From assembly GCA_023416695.1 (NCBI GenBank), contig JAEZGY010000104.1, positions 1 through 47,029 on the forward strand: 47,029 nucleotides of DNA. Direction: 5' to 3'. Under the pieces are notes generated by a model, which ran no database searches, had not been told where the DNA came from, and worked only from the letters and a program-made list of their open reading frames with translations. The DNA is from Bacillota bacterium. Its GTDB lineage: Bacteria > Bacillota > Clostridia > Lachnospirales > Lachnospiraceae. Positions within the stretch are counted from its first letter, which is position 1; every line of letters begins with the position of its first letter. Of the stretch, positions 25,409 to 33,905 are shown one piece after another. Both the position numbers and the translations under genes were made by a program.

Positions 25409-27316
25409 TTATTTCTCATGGTTAAAAGCTTTAAATTCTTTTCCTGTCCCTCTGTAAAAACGACCAAACATCTCGTAATACTCTAAACGAAGTACCTGTA
25501 TACCCACAACCAAACCTTCCATACCAGCAACTATGAGGTTACCAATAATGATAATAATCCAGTTTGGATTGCCGCCGTGTTCTGCTCCAGCTAACAAGAG
25601 TACAACGCCCATCATTCCAGCGTGACTAAGAGCAAAAGCGCCAACACGGAGGAAGGAGATTGTATTAGTAGCATAGGATAACACAACTTCAAAAAGTTCA
25701 ACTACCGCTTCAATGATAAACATACCTTTACTTCCTGGTATCGCTTTCTTATGTTCTAGCATATGAATAAGAGGCTCTTTTAAAAAGATAGCAAAAAGAG
25801 GTAAACCAAGTAGAAGTACTAATATTATAGTTCCAGGTAAAGTGACACCTAAGAAGATTGCAACTACACAGGCAATAATGCTCCCGTAGAAGAGGAATCC
25901 AGCAATGCCATTGGGGTCAAACAACAGCTTCTCTTTATCTTTGGTTCGAATAGAGTTCACAATATTAAGTATAATGGAGATTAATAGTAACACAATGCCA
26001 GCAGCAACGGAAACTATAAGGACTGTCATTACATTATACATTGGCTTTAACCAAAAACCTTCTATAATATCCTCGAAGCCAAAGACAGATCCATAGGCAA
26101 AACCAAATAGTGTGGAGAAGATACCAGCTAAAGAAATAATCCCTGCAATGTTCATCTTTTTCAACTTATACAATATATATCCACCAATTGCTAAGCAAAG
26201 GCCCTGTCCGACATCACCAAACATGGCTCCAAACAAGAAGGAATAAGTTATAGCCACAAAAAAGGTGGGGTCTAATTCTTTATAAGCAGGCATTCCATAC
26301 ATTCTTACAAACATCTCAAAGGGCTTTATAAGACTGGGATTCTTAAGTTTTGTGGGTGGCTTCATAGTTACTGACTCATCTGGTTTTGCATCTGTTATTA
26401 CAAATACGTTCTTATCCTCTGCAATTTCCTCTAAGAAGTTCTGCGTATCCTTTATAGACATCCAGCCACATAATATATAGAAAACAGCTTTGTTATTTTT
26501 ATCTTCTGTAAGGGCAGCCATTTTACGAATATCAAAGTTACTACTAAGACGTTCTATTGTGTTGTAGGAAGCTACGATATCATCACGGTATTCATTAATG
26601 TAATCACTAATTTTACCGTAAACAGCTTTAATCTCTTCTAAAACGACATTTAGTTCCTTGGTCATGTATTGGTAGGCCTCTTCTGGAGTCCCTTCGTACT
26701 CATCCGGAAGCATAACTCGTTCAAAGTGGAGAGAAGAATAGATAGCATCTACTTCAACAGCAGAGGAATGTGGAGCAAAGTAAACACCCCAGACATAATC
26801 CTTATCCATGTGACATTCATAAAATACTGTATTTAAGTTGTCATATATATATTTTGAGAATTTATCAAAGTATTCTCTGGAGATACGTCCAAAACGAAAC
26901 TTAATAAACTTAAAATGAAGGATTCGTCTTAAATCATAGTCAAGTAAACGAAATGGCTCTATTTGTTTTAATAGATCACGAAGATGATTTCGTTTATCCT
27001 TTAGTTGTAACTTTGCTTTGTTTAGTTCAGCTAAGTTATTAGACATGTCGGTAACAATTGTAATAGCTTCATCAGCTGTAAGATCCTTAGAAGGCACATC
27101 ATTTAGATCGTTAACCTTTTTTACCATTTCTCCAGCTTTTAGAAGGATATCCTTATAGGGATTGGGTTCTATAAAAGGTCTTAAATCTCTTACGTTATCT
27201 AACTCTGACAGTGCATTCTCAAGGTGAATTTCATGTTTATTAAGATAGATGTTTACCACACGGTCTATATCATTTCTTGGCCCCGTGATGTTGATAAACT
27301 GCATTTTCTCTATCAC
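25409..27316 (-). CDS. ntpI: V-type ATPase subunit I (membrane stator)
   Basis: About 635 residues. The N-terminal cytosolic half (to about residue 340) has coiled coils that hold the peripheral stalks. The C-terminal half has seven to eight membrane helices and forms the ion half-channels, with the conserved FGAMFGDVGQGL and SFLRVGAFALSHAGMMGV segments. The start was placed at GTG 27316, eight bases from AGGAGG, giving MIEKMQFINITG, the family-type N-terminus; a GTG at 27325 is too close to the ribosome site. It lies between C and K. Confidence 0.94.
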   Translation of the reverse strand: MIEKMQFINITGPRNDIDRVVNIYLNKHEIHLENALSELDNVRDLRPFIEPNPYKDILLKAGEMVKKVNDLNDVPSKDLTADEAITIVTDMSNNLAELNKAKLQLKDKRNHLRDLLKQIEPFRLLDYDLRRILHFKFIKFRFGRISREYFDKFSKYIYDNLNTVFYECHMDKDYVWGVYFAPHSSAVEVDAIYSSLHFERVMLPDEYEGTPEEAYQYMTKELNVVLEEIKAVYGKISDYINEYRDDIVASYNTIERLSSNFDIRKMAALTEDKNNKAVFYILCGWMSIKDTQNFLEEIAEDKNVFVITDAKPDESVTMKPPTKLKNPSLIKPFEMFVRMYGMPAYKELDPTFFVAITYSFLFGAMFGDVGQGLCLAIGGYILYKLKKMNIAGIISLAGIFSTLFGFAYGSVFGFEDIIEGFWLKPMYNVMTVLIVSVAAGIVLLLISIILNIVNSIRTKDKEKLLFDPNGIAGFLFYGSIIACVVAIFLGVTLPGTIILVLLLGLPLFAIFLKEPLIHMLEHKKAIPGSKGMFIIEAVVELFEVVLSYATNTISFLRVGAFALSHAGMMGVVLLLAGAEHGGNPNWIIIIIGNLIVAGMEGLVVGIQVLRLEYYEMFGRFYRGTGKEFKAFNHEK

Positions 27317-27350
27317 AAGTAGCACCTCCTGTTTATATTGCTTGTAAAAA

Positions 27351-28385
27351 TTAAATCCTTAAATAACTATGGATCTCTGCAGGCGTCAATTTATAACGAA
27401 TACATTCTATGGATGTTGTTAACATATCCAGTTCTAATTCTTTTAAATAAAGAAATCGTAAGACTGGAGCCATAGATGTGGAAAACTTGGAACTACAGGT
27501 ATCATATAGCTGACGGTACATCTTAAGATACAAAAGCTCAAGTGAATCTGGATCGGTTGCTTTATTTAGTTTTCCATAGTAAGTAGTTTGTACTAGCTTC
27601 ATAAACTCTTCTATGGAAGTAGTCTCAACCAACGCAGTAAGCTCTTGCTTCTGTAATTTATAGTTGATAGGTATAATATTAGCTAATATCTTACCAGTTT
27701 CAACATCAAAGAACTTCTTGGAACGATAAATCCATAGTAAATTAAGTAGATCAATCTGGGTACCATAAATCATGGTTACCACTTTTAAATTCTTCCCACT
27801 AAATGTATGGTCTTTTAATTTCCAAACCGTTTTAAAATAATAGATATCAAGCTGTATTTGAAAATCATGCAGGGTAGTATGACCTGTTTCCTGCAGTTTT
27901 TTAAATAATGCAAAATATTGAGTACCCTGTAGGTTCGAAATAAATTCTTCTATAGACTGAGAGGCTGCTAACTCTTTGACCTTAAGATCCGAGTGCTTTG
28001 TAAAAAAAGCTTCAAATAGAATTAGTTGATAAGTCTCACTAGAGCTAAATATATTCTGAAGACAACTTTTTAAGATGGATACTTCAAACCGAAAGAAGAT
28101 CAGGGATAATACCTCTCTTTGTTTTTGGTTTGCAAAGCGATATAGCTTGGCATAATCTAAGTAAATGGAGTCTGCTAGAATCTGTTCTGCTTGGGCTCGA
28201 TGGAGTCCATGTTCATCTCTATTCTGCAAGATTGGCCCATAAACGGGATTGGTCCTTAAAAAATTAATCAATTCAGAGGTGTTTTCCATATTAGTAATCT
28301 TCTCGTAGTCGTCTTTTGTGAGGACATTTTTTTGCATTGCCTTTGTTTTTGTTATAATGCCACTATAGCTTAATAAGCCAGACAT
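27351..28385 (-). CDS. ntpC: V-type ATPase subunit C (stalk-to-ring adaptor, Vma6-like)
   Basis: 344 residues, all-helical. It is the funnel-shaped adaptor that joins the central stalk (D and F) to the membrane ring. It starts MSGLLSYSGIITKTKAM, like other bacterial C subunits, and has the conserved WIYRSKKF region late in the protein. The ribosome site AAAGGAGGT is strong. An 85-base gap separates it from the preceding subunit gene and holds a short inverted repeat. Confidence 0.88.
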   Translation of the reverse strand: MSGLLSYSGIITKTKAMQKNVLTKDDYEKITNMENTSELINFLRTNPVYGPILQNRDEHGLHRAQAEQILADSIYLDYAKLYRFANQKQREVLSLIFFRFEVSILKSCLQNIFSSSETYQLILFEAFFTKHSDLKVKELAASQSIEEFISNLQGTQYFALFKKLQETGHTTLHDFQIQLDIYYFKTVWKLKDHTFSGKNLKVVTMIYGTQIDLLNLLWIYRSKKFFDVETGKILANIIPINYKLQKQELTALVETTSIEEFMKLVQTTYYGKLNKATDPDSLELLYLKMYRQLYDTCSSKFSTSMAPVLRFLYLKELELDMLTTSIECIRYKLTPAEIHSYLRI

Positions 28386-28417
28386 ATAGACCTCCTTTCT
28401 AAATCTAGTAAATTAAG

Positions 28418-28431
28418 TTCGCATGTGCGAA
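28418..28431 (-). repeat. Short inverted repeat in the V-ATPase operon leader gap
   Basis: TTCGCATGTGCGAA has 6-base arms around TG, extended imperfectly by AAGT/ACTT. In the mRNA it would be a small hairpin between the first two genes, perhaps a processing site or attenuator. No U-run follows. Confidence 0.35.
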
Positions 28432-28470
28432 ACTTGTCGATGCTAGTTGGAAGTAATAAATATGCGTGTA

Positions 28471-28782
28471 TCAAATCTTTATTAAGTGTTCAAATACCTT
28501 TTCTACGTAAAGATCATGGTTAGAAGAATATTTCTTTTCTAATGCTTCGATCTGCCTCTGACAGTCTTTTGTAAGAGCCTCTTTTTCAGTCTCGATTTCA
28601 GACAGCATAGTAGCCTTCATTGTATTAATCTTATTGTTGGTGTCAGTTGTTATACTATTTTCTAATTCCACAAGATCATTAGTTAACTGCTCATATAGTT
28701 TGTGCTTCTGTTCCGTGGCTCGATTTATTATACGATTTGCTTTCTCTTCTATTTCGTACAGCACGTTAATGACTTTTTCCAT
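28471..28782 (-). CDS. ntpF: V-type ATPase peripheral-stalk subunit (H/G-like coiled coil)
   Basis: 103 residues, almost entirely one charged helix with coiled-coil spacing (VLYEIEEKANRIINRATEQK, then alternating Glu/Lys). This is the size, composition and operon position of the H/G-type (NtpF/AhaH) subunit that pairs with E in the peripheral stalk. The primary sequence alone would not identify it; its place as first gene of a V-ATPase operon does. The ribosome site GGAGGG is five bases before ATG. Confidence 0.82.
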   Translation of the reverse strand: MEKVINVLYEIEEKANRIINRATEQKHKLYEQLTNDLVELENSITTDTNNKINTMKATMLSEIETEKEALTKDCQRQIEALEKKYSSNHDLYVEKVFEHLIKI

Positions 28783-28863
28783 ATTAGCCCTCCTATCAAT
28801 GATACTATGCCTACCTTTTTTGTGTACTGAATATTAGTATGTAAAAATTTATAATTAAAATGC

Positions 28864-28869
28864 ACTATA
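28864..28869 (-). promoter_or_regulatory. Possible -10 box for the V-ATPase operon
   Basis: TATAGT on the minus strand, about 80 bases before the first gene. No convincing -35 lies 17 bases upstream, so this is a weak candidate. Confidence 0.25.
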
Positions 28870-29160
28870 CCATAATACACCAATTTTTAATAAATTCTAT
28901 AGTAAATATGTAGAAAAAAAACCTATTTAAGAGCTCTTATATGTGTATTTGTGATAAGTAGAATAATATAACTTATTGTAGCTCATTACCCCCAAAATGA
29001 CAAATATTCTATATAAAATTAAGAATTATAAATATTATGTAAAGAAATACATTATTTATAAAGGAAAGAGATGTTATTGATAAACATATTAATAACTTTT
29101 ATGGATAATGCGTATAGTAAAAATAAAACTATTTGACTAGTAATTCAGTAACTTTTATAA
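28870..29160. other. AT-rich intergenic stretch, no gene seen
   Basis: Divergent intergenic region between the V-ATPase operon and trmB. It contains the 12-bp palindrome TAAGAGCTCTTA (28928-28939) and a weak GTTATT...AATAAC inverted repeat near 29074-29097. No open frame with a ribosome site, no riboswitch and no terminator was recognised. Confidence 0.6.
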
Positions 29161-29165
29161 TCTAA

Positions 29166-29194
29166 TTGACATTAGAATTCGATTACAGTTTATA
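29166..29194 (+). promoter_or_regulatory. Promoter for trmB
   Basis: -35 TTGACA with -10 TTTATA at 17 bases (or TTATAT at 18). The predicted start of transcription, near 29201, lies just before an ATG at 29206, which supports ATG 29239 with its GAGGAG site as the real start. Confidence 0.55.
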
Positions 29195-29238
29195 TCGGTA
29201 TTCCAATGTTTAAAGCATATATGTTAGAGGAGAAAAAT

Positions 29239-29886
29239 ATGCGTCTTAGAAATGTAAAGGGTTCTAGAGAAAATATAGCAGCCAGTGAGTTTGTAATTCA
29301 TGAACCAGAAAAATGTAAGGGAAAGCTTAAAATGTTATTTCCTAATCAAGGGCCTCTTCATATTGAAATAGGAATGGGAAAAGGACAGTTTCTAATTCAG
29401 TTGGCCAAGGAAAATCCACAGGTTAACTATGTAGGAATTGAAAAGTATTCTAGTGTTTTAATAAGAGCCATTGAAAAAAGGCAGCAGGAGGAGTTAGATA
29501 ATCTATTATTTATCCGAATGGATGCAGAGGACATAGAGAATGTCTTTGAGGAAGGAGAAGTAGATCGCATCTATCTTAATTTCTCAGACCCATGGCCAAA
29601 AGATAGACATGCAAAGAGAAGGTTGACATCCAGACAATTTTTTGCTCGCTATCATCATATTTTAAAGCCGGAAGGGCGAGTGGTTTTTAAAACAGACAAC
29701 CGTACACTGTTTGATTTTTCCTTAGAAGAAGTAAAGGAAGCTGGCTGGAAGCTAGAGAACTTTACTTACGACTTACATCATAGTGAGTATTTACCAGGGA
29801 ATATTATGACAGAATATGAGGAGAAATTTGTAGCGGAGAGTAAACCAATTAACCGCCTAGTGGCATACCGTGACTCCATGGAATAA
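29239..29886 (+). CDS. trmB: tRNA (guanine-46-N7) methyltransferase TrmB
   Basis: 215 residues. It methylates G46 in the tRNA variable loop with SAM. It begins MRLRNVKGSREN, as in other Firmicutes. The SAM motif is HIEIGMGKGQFLI and the family signature is NFSDPWPKDRHAKRRL. The C-terminal T-E-Y-E motif (MTEYEEKF) is present. The start at 29239 follows GAGGAG. An upstream in-frame ATG at 29206 has no ribosome site and almost coincides with the predicted transcription start. Confidence 0.95.
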   Translation: MRLRNVKGSRENIAASEFVIHEPEKCKGKLKMLFPNQGPLHIEIGMGKGQFLIQLAKENPQVNYVGIEKYSSVLIRAIEKRQQEELDNLLFIRMDAEDIENVFEEGEVDRIYLNFSDPWPKDRHAKRRLTSRQFFARYHHILKPEGRVVFKTDNRTLFDFSLEEVKEAGWKLENFTYDLHHSEYLPGNIMTEYEEKFVAESKPINRLVAYRDSME

Positions 29887-29967
29887 GAAATGGAGTTCTA
29901 TGGAATAGTATCGTTAGAACTTTAAATTAATATGATATTATAGATTAGTTTAAAGGAGGTATGGACT

Positions 29968-30105
29968 ATGCCAAAGTTAAAAAGGAAAATTTCAAGAAAG
30001 TTTGAAAATAATGTGGATTTAAATCGAAAAGCCTTATCTCTCAGGCGATCTTGGAATGAGGTGGCGTCTTTACTTCAAATTGATAAAGGAAACAAGAAAA
30101 AATAG
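29968..30105 (+). CDS. 45-residue basic peptide, function unknown
   Basis: A short frame starting MPKLKRKISRKFENN and ending in TAG at 30103. The ribosome site AAAGGAGGT (29953-29959) is one of the strongest in the window, about 8 bases before ATG. The peptide is very basic (about 13 Lys/Arg) and its second half (ALSLRRSWNEVASLLQIDKG) could form one amphipathic helix. It is too short for a family call. It lies between trmB and trxA on the same strand, 25 bases before trxA, so it is probably co-transcribed. It may bind nucleic acid. Confidence 0.6.
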   Translation: MPKLKRKISRKFENNVDLNRKALSLRRSWNEVASLLQIDKGNKKK

Positions 30106-30130
30106 CACATGATAAAGATGGAGGTATCCT

Positions 30131-30448
30131 ATGGCATTTGTATTTACAGATGAAAATTTTGATCAAGAAGCTTTAAAGGAAGAAAAACTGGTAGTAGTTG
30201 ATTTTTATGCAGATTGGTGTGGACCATGTAAGATGATGGCCCCAGTAATTGATGAACTAGCAGAAGAGTTAAAGGCAGAAGTTAAGATTGGGAAATTAAA
30301 TGTAGATAATTCACCTGAGACTGCTCGTTCCTTTAGCGTTATGAACATCCCTACTATATTATTATTAAAAAATGGAGCAACAGTTGACAAGGTTGTAGGA
30401 GCAGTACCTAAGGCAGCCTTACTAGAAAAAATTAATCAATATAAATAA
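30131..30448 (+). CDS. trxA: Thioredoxin
   Basis: 105 residues, normal for thioredoxin. The active site WCGPC is in the DFYADWCGPCKMMAP segment, and the cis-proline loop is NIPTILL. It is a cytosolic disulfide reductase for ribonucleotide reductase, peroxiredoxins and other partners, normally recharged by thioredoxin reductase, which is not in this window. The ribosome site is GGAGG. It is last in the trmB-small gene-trxA run and ends at a strong hairpin. Confidence 0.95.
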   Translation: MAFVFTDENFDQEALKEEKLVVVDFYADWCGPCKMMAPVIDELAEELKAEVKIGKLNVDNSPETARSFSVMNIPTILLLKNGATVDKVVGAVPKAALLEKINQYK

Positions 30449-30450
30449 TA

Positions 30451-30496
30451 GTAAACAAAGAAAAGCCATGCTAATAGATGGCTTTTCTTTGTTTAC
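30451..30496. terminator. Bidirectional terminator after trxA
   Basis: A perfect 19-bp stem (30451-30469 with 30478-30496) with an 8-base loop. Its arms are A-rich then T-rich, so either strand gives a U-rich 3' arm. It lies between the convergent trxA and permease genes. Confidence 0.85.
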
Positions 30497-30502
30497 GCTA
30501 GC

Positions 30503-31762
30503 TTAAGATTGCTTATTAGTAGAGGATTCTACTTCAATGGTTACATTCTTTTTTGCTAATCGATTGTTAATTAATTTATTAGACAAGTAGGCAAAGACGG
30601 CCACAAAAGGAACACCTAAAAACATTCCGAGTACTCCTGCGTAGGCTCCACCTAAGGTGATACCAAAGATTACCCAGAGTGGGGTTAGTCCTGTAGATTC
30701 CCCTAAAATCTTAGGTCCTAAATAGAGACCATCAAACTGTTGCAGAATAAATATCATAATACCAAAGATTAACGCCTGCATTGGATCTATGAATAAATAT
30801 ATTAGAACTCCAGGAATAGCCCCTATAAAAGGTCCGAAATAAGGAATCATATTAGTTACTCCTACAATTATACTAAGAAGAATAGCATAGTCTAGTCTTA
30901 ATATAGTCATGGCAATGAAGCATATGATACCAATGATTAAAGAGTCTATAGACTTCCCTACTATAAATTTACTAAAAATTAGGTTACACTCACGTAATGT
31001 TTGAAGGAAGGAAGAAGCTCTTTTCTTGGACATAATACAATAGGTAATTCGTTTAAAGTTTTTCTTAATAGAGTTCTTTTCAGCCAACATATAGCAGCTA
31101 ATTACAAATGCAAGTAAGACATTGATAACTAGCTTTACAATGGAAACAGAGAGGGATAATAGATAAGTAATTACATCAGTGCCATAGTTAAATAGCTTTG
31201 GAATCATATCATTTAACTTGTTTTCCACCGTGTCTATATCAAGACCGGGAAGAAGATTAGAAAATCCTGAAAGAAAATTATTAAAAGCCTTTTCCACGTC
31301 TTCAACATTAATTCTTCTATAGGTAGTATCTAAGTCTATTGCAGAGTTAATAAGTTGTGGAGTGATGTATAAGATGACTATGGTAAGACATGTTAGAACA
31401 ACAACATAAGTAACGGCAATAGCAACAATCTTACGAGCTTTGTCTTTACGTTTCTTCATCAGTCTTTTTCCGAGCAATTTCTCGAACCACTTTACTAGAG
31501 GGTTTAAAATGTAGGCGATAAAAAAAGCAATAACAAATGGTGTCAGAGCAGTTAGTATGTTTTGTAGAAAACTTATGAATCTTTGCCAATTTACTATTGC
31601 CATAATAAGCAAGGTTGAGAAAGCAATAAAGACCAACCCATAAACGCATATGGTAAAGAAGAGAGAATTAGGGTGAAATTTGTAGTTATGAAATTTATCC
31701 TGTTCCTTCTTGTCTAAGTGTGGTTCATTAGGTAACGTATTCTTATTTATCGAATCACTCAT
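30503..31762 (-). CDS. AI-2E family transporter (YtvI/YdbI-like permease)
   Basis: 419 residues from ATG 31762, which follows ATAGGAG and lies just downstream of a consensus promoter; the frame stays open upstream, but that part precedes the promoter. There are about eight membrane helices: two near the N-terminus, a soluble stretch with long helices (about 130-230), then a cluster with the conserved GVTNMIPYFGPFIGAIPG and GAYAGVLGMFLGVPFVAV motifs. The family includes Na+/H+ antiporters and possible signal exporters. The real substrate here is unknown. It is monocistronic. Confidence 0.9.
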   Translation of the reverse strand: MSDSINKNTLPNEPHLDKKEQDKFHNYKFHPNSLFFTICVYGLVFIAFSTLLIMAIVNWQRFISFLQNILTALTPFVIAFFIAYILNPLVKWFEKLLGKRLMKKRKDKARKIVAIAVTYVVVLTCLTIVILYITPQLINSAIDLDTTYRRINVEDVEKAFNNFLSGFSNLLPGLDIDTVENKLNDMIPKLFNYGTDVITYLLSLSVSIVKLVINVLLAFVISCYMLAEKNSIKKNFKRITYCIMSKKRASSFLQTLRECNLIFSKFIVGKSIDSLIIGIICFIAMTILRLDYAILLSIIVGVTNMIPYFGPFIGAIPGVLIYLFIDPMQALIFGIMIFILQQFDGLYLGPKILGESTGLTPLWVIFGITLGGAYAGVLGMFLGVPFVAVFAYLSNKLINNRLAKKNVTIEVESSTNKQS

Positions 31763-31805
31763 TATAGTACTCCTATAGGGTATGATTAGTATAACAGATA
31801 ACACC

Positions 31806-31834
31806 ATTATATAGGTTAAATACAGAAGAATCAA
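31806..31834 (-). promoter_or_regulatory. Sigma-A promoter for the AI-2E permease gene
   Basis: On the minus strand, -35 TTGATT and -10 TATAAT are separated by exactly 17 bases, about 45 bases before the start codon. Confidence 0.7.
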
Positions 31835-31924
31835 CGAGCATGTATCATAAAGGTGCAAAAAATAGAGAGTTTTATACAAATTACATTTATTTATGAAAAA
31901 ATTCAAAAAATTTAAATAAAGTAC

Positions 31925-31953
31925 TTGCATTTTAATTTTCTATCATATATAAT
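31925..31953 (+). promoter_or_regulatory. Sigma-A promoter for tRNA-Lys
   Basis: -35 TTGCAT, a 17-base spacer and -10 TATAAT. The tRNA begins about 43 bases downstream. Confidence 0.75.
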
Positions 31954-31995
31954 TAATCTCGCGTTAAGAAATTATGCAAAACTTTATAAAGATAT

Positions 31996-32068
31996 GCGCT
32001 TCTAGCTCAGTTGGTAGAGCACCTGACTCTTAATCAGGGTGTCCAGGGTTCGAGCCCCTGGAGGCGCA
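31996..32068 (+). tRNA. tRNA-Lys (anticodon CUU)
   Basis: 73 bases with acceptor GCGCTTC/GAGGCGC, D arm GCTC-AGTTGGTA-GAGC, anticodon stem CCTGA/TCAGG with loop CTCTTAA, and T arm CAGGG-TTCGAGC-CCCTG. The anticodon CTT reads AAG. CCA is not encoded. Confidence 0.97.
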
Positions 32069-32073
32069 TTGAA

Positions 32074-32120
32074 AAGTCTTAGTTTGGCGGAACACGAGTC
32101 CGTTGGGTTAGGGCTTTTTT
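32074..32120 (+). terminator. Terminator after tRNA-Lys, G-U rich
   Basis: An 18-position stem (32074-32091 with 32099-32116) pairs throughout, but eight of the pairs are G-U. The loop is 7 bases and the T run extends to 32120. On the opposite strand the same DNA would pair poorly, so it is a one-way terminator. Confidence 0.75.
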
Positions 32121-32122
32121 GA

Positions 32123-32151
32123 TTGTAATGTAAGTAATCATTACATATAAT
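32123..32151 (+). promoter_or_regulatory. Sigma-A promoter for the metallo-hydrolase lipoprotein gene
   Basis: -35 TTGTAA, a 17-base spacer and -10 TATAAT, directly after the tRNA terminator and 30 bases before the start codon. Confidence 0.7.
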
Positions 32152-32180
32152 AGAATCTATAAAAGATGGAGGATTGTCCA

Positions 32181-33467
32181 ATGCTAAAATTAACAAAAAA
32201 GAAGCTAATAGTATTTATTACGATGTTCGTATTACTTTTAGCGGGTTGTGTTAATACAGAAGAGGGAAATGGTACATTAGGCACACCAGAAGTATCTACA
32301 CAAGTACCTAGTTCAGAAGCGACTGCTACACCAAAGCCTACAAGTATGCCACAGACATCAGATGCCCCTGAACCTACTATCACTCCAGAAGCTTCAAAAA
32401 AACCAGAGGTAACAGCAACACCTGAAATACCAGAGAATACTGTAAGTTCTTCTTTTGAGATACATTATATAGATTGTGGACAAGGAGATAGTATATTACT
32501 TCGTTCAGAAAACGAAACAATGCTTATTGATGCAAGTAATAATAAGGACGGCGAAGCTATTGTATCTTATTTAAAAAACCAGGGTATTAAGAAGCTGGAT
32601 TATGTAGTAGGAACCCACCCGGATGCAGACCATATTGGAGGATTAGATACCGTAATTAATTCTCTTTCTATTGGCAAAGTATACATGCCAAAGAAACAGA
32701 ATAATACCAAGACATTTGAAGATGTGCTTACAGCCATAAAAAACAAGGGATTGAAAATTTCTTCTCCTAAACCAGGAACAGAGATTACTTTGGGCGACGT
32801 TAAGTTAACCATTTTAGGACCTATTAATTACTACGATGATGACAATAATAACAATTCCATTGTTATCCGTGCAGTGCATGGTCAGAATTCCTTTTTATTT
32901 ATGGGAGATGCAGAGCTACAGGAGGAGACAGATCTAATAGATGCAGGAGTAAATCTTAATGCTACTGTACTTAAGGTAGGCCACCATGGAAGTAGCTCCT
33001 CTACCTCTAGATACTTTCTAGATAAGGTGAATCCGAAGTATGCAGTAATTAGCTGTGGAGAAGATAATAAATATGGACATCCACATAAGGAAACATTAAC
33101 CTACCTAGAAATGTTTAATACCAAGGTATATCGAACCGACTTAGAAAAAACTATTATTATGAAGTCTGATGGTAGTAATCTAGATATCAGTACTGGGAAT
33201 GCTTCTGCAATAGGGAAAAGCACAGATAAAAGCCCTACAAGTAGTAAGAATGAGGGTACTCAGATTAAGGATGATACTAGTAAAAATGATACCGATAAAA
33301 ATACCACTGGTTCCACGGGTACCTCTTATATTGGTAATATAAACTCTCATAAATTTCACGTAACTAGTTGTAGCTCCTTGCCTGCAGAAAAAAACAGGGT
33401 ATATTTTAAGAGCAGAGAGGAAGCTATTAGTAAGGGTTATGAACCATGTAAAAGGTGTAAACCTTAA
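32181..33467 (+). CDS. Lipoprotein with ComEC-type metallo-beta-lactamase domain and Ada-like Cys tail
   Basis: 428 residues from ATG 32181, eight bases after GGAGG. A lipoprotein signal peptide has lipobox LLAGC with Cys23. A Thr/Pro-rich linker (about 30-90) follows. The metallo-beta-lactamase domain has DCGQGDS and the metal motif HPDADH (146-151), then GHHGSSS and YGHPH, as in the ComEC/Rec2 nuclease-like domain. A disordered Ser/Thr/Lys/Asp stretch leads to a C-terminal module (YIGNINSHKFHVTSCSS ... CKRCKP) like the Ada/Ku-type Cys module of clostridial extracellular nucleases. It is probably a surface DNA- or nucleotide-cleaving enzyme. It is paired with a DUF3006 gene. Confidence 0.88.
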   Translation: MLKLTKKKLIVFITMFVLLLAGCVNTEEGNGTLGTPEVSTQVPSSEATATPKPTSMPQTSDAPEPTITPEASKKPEVTATPEIPENTVSSSFEIHYIDCGQGDSILLRSENETMLIDASNNKDGEAIVSYLKNQGIKKLDYVVGTHPDADHIGGLDTVINSLSIGKVYMPKKQNNTKTFEDVLTAIKNKGLKISSPKPGTEITLGDVKLTILGPINYYDDDNNNNSIVIRAVHGQNSFLFMGDAELQEETDLIDAGVNLNATVLKVGHHGSSSSTSRYFLDKVNPKYAVISCGEDNKYGHPHKETLTYLEMFNTKVYRTDLEKTIIMKSDGSNLDISTGNASAIGKSTDKSPTSSKNEGTQIKDDTSKNDTDKNTTGSTGTSYIGNINSHKFHVTSCSSLPAEKNRVYFKSREEAISKGYEPCKRCKP

Positions 33468-33482
33468 ATAAGGAGGAGTAAG

Positions 33483-33695
33483 ATGTACATTGTAGATCGA
33501 TTAGAAGGGGCTTATGTCATCTGTGAAAAAGAGGACAAAACCTTTGTAGATATTGAGAAGCATATGTTTCCCGCTGGGGTAAAGCCAGGAGATGTGGTTT
33601 ATGAACAAAACGGAAAATATCTTATAGATATAGAGCAAACAAAGAACAGAAGTGAGAAAATTCGTAAGTTAATGGATAGTCTGTGGGAAGATTAG
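33483..33695 (+). CDS. DUF3006 family small protein
   Basis: 70 residues, starting MYIVDRLEGAYVICE, the typical DUF3006 opening, with PAGVKPGDVV in the middle and a charged helical C-terminus. The family is small and of unknown function, and is often encoded directly beside ComEC-like metallo-beta-lactamase proteins, as here (15 bases after the stop, ribosome site AAGGAGGAG). It has no signal peptide, so it should be cytosolic even though its partner is exported. Confidence 0.85.
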   Translation: MYIVDRLEGAYVICEKEDKTFVDIEKHMFPAGVKPGDVVYEQNGKYLIDIEQTKNRSEKIRKLMDSLWED

Positions 33696-33706
33696 AATAA
33701 AGAAAA

Positions 33707-33786
33707 GAAGTTAAGTGTATGAATACATCAAGTCTTAGGGTAGAAGAAGATCTAATAGGGCTGGTAGTATTTCATACACTTTTTCT
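33707..33786 (+). terminator. Large structured terminator
   Basis: The outer stem AAGTGTATGAATAC with GTATTTCATACACTT (one bulge; 33713-33726 with 33767-33781) encloses a small inner hairpin AGTCTTA/TAGGGCT, followed by TTTTCTT. It ends the metallo-hydrolase unit before the moxR operon. Confidence 0.65.
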
Positions 33787-33905
33787 TAATTATCTCTTAA
33801 TATTGTAGAAAATTGTTTTTTAAATATAAAATATTTGGTAAAATGATGATAGTAAATTTAGAAAGAAATAAATATAAATTTTGATTAAGAGATGGGAGTG
33901 TACAT

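Noticed and set aside
28928..28939. TAAGAGCTCTTA palindrome as a regulator site
   Set aside because: A 12-bp palindrome alone in AT-rich DNA is weak evidence. It matches no operator I know and has no second copy.
29074..29097. GTTATT...AATAAC inverted repeat as a terminator or small RNA
   Set aside because: The stem is only six A/T-rich pairs with a 12-base loop, and no proper U-run or promoter is linked to it.
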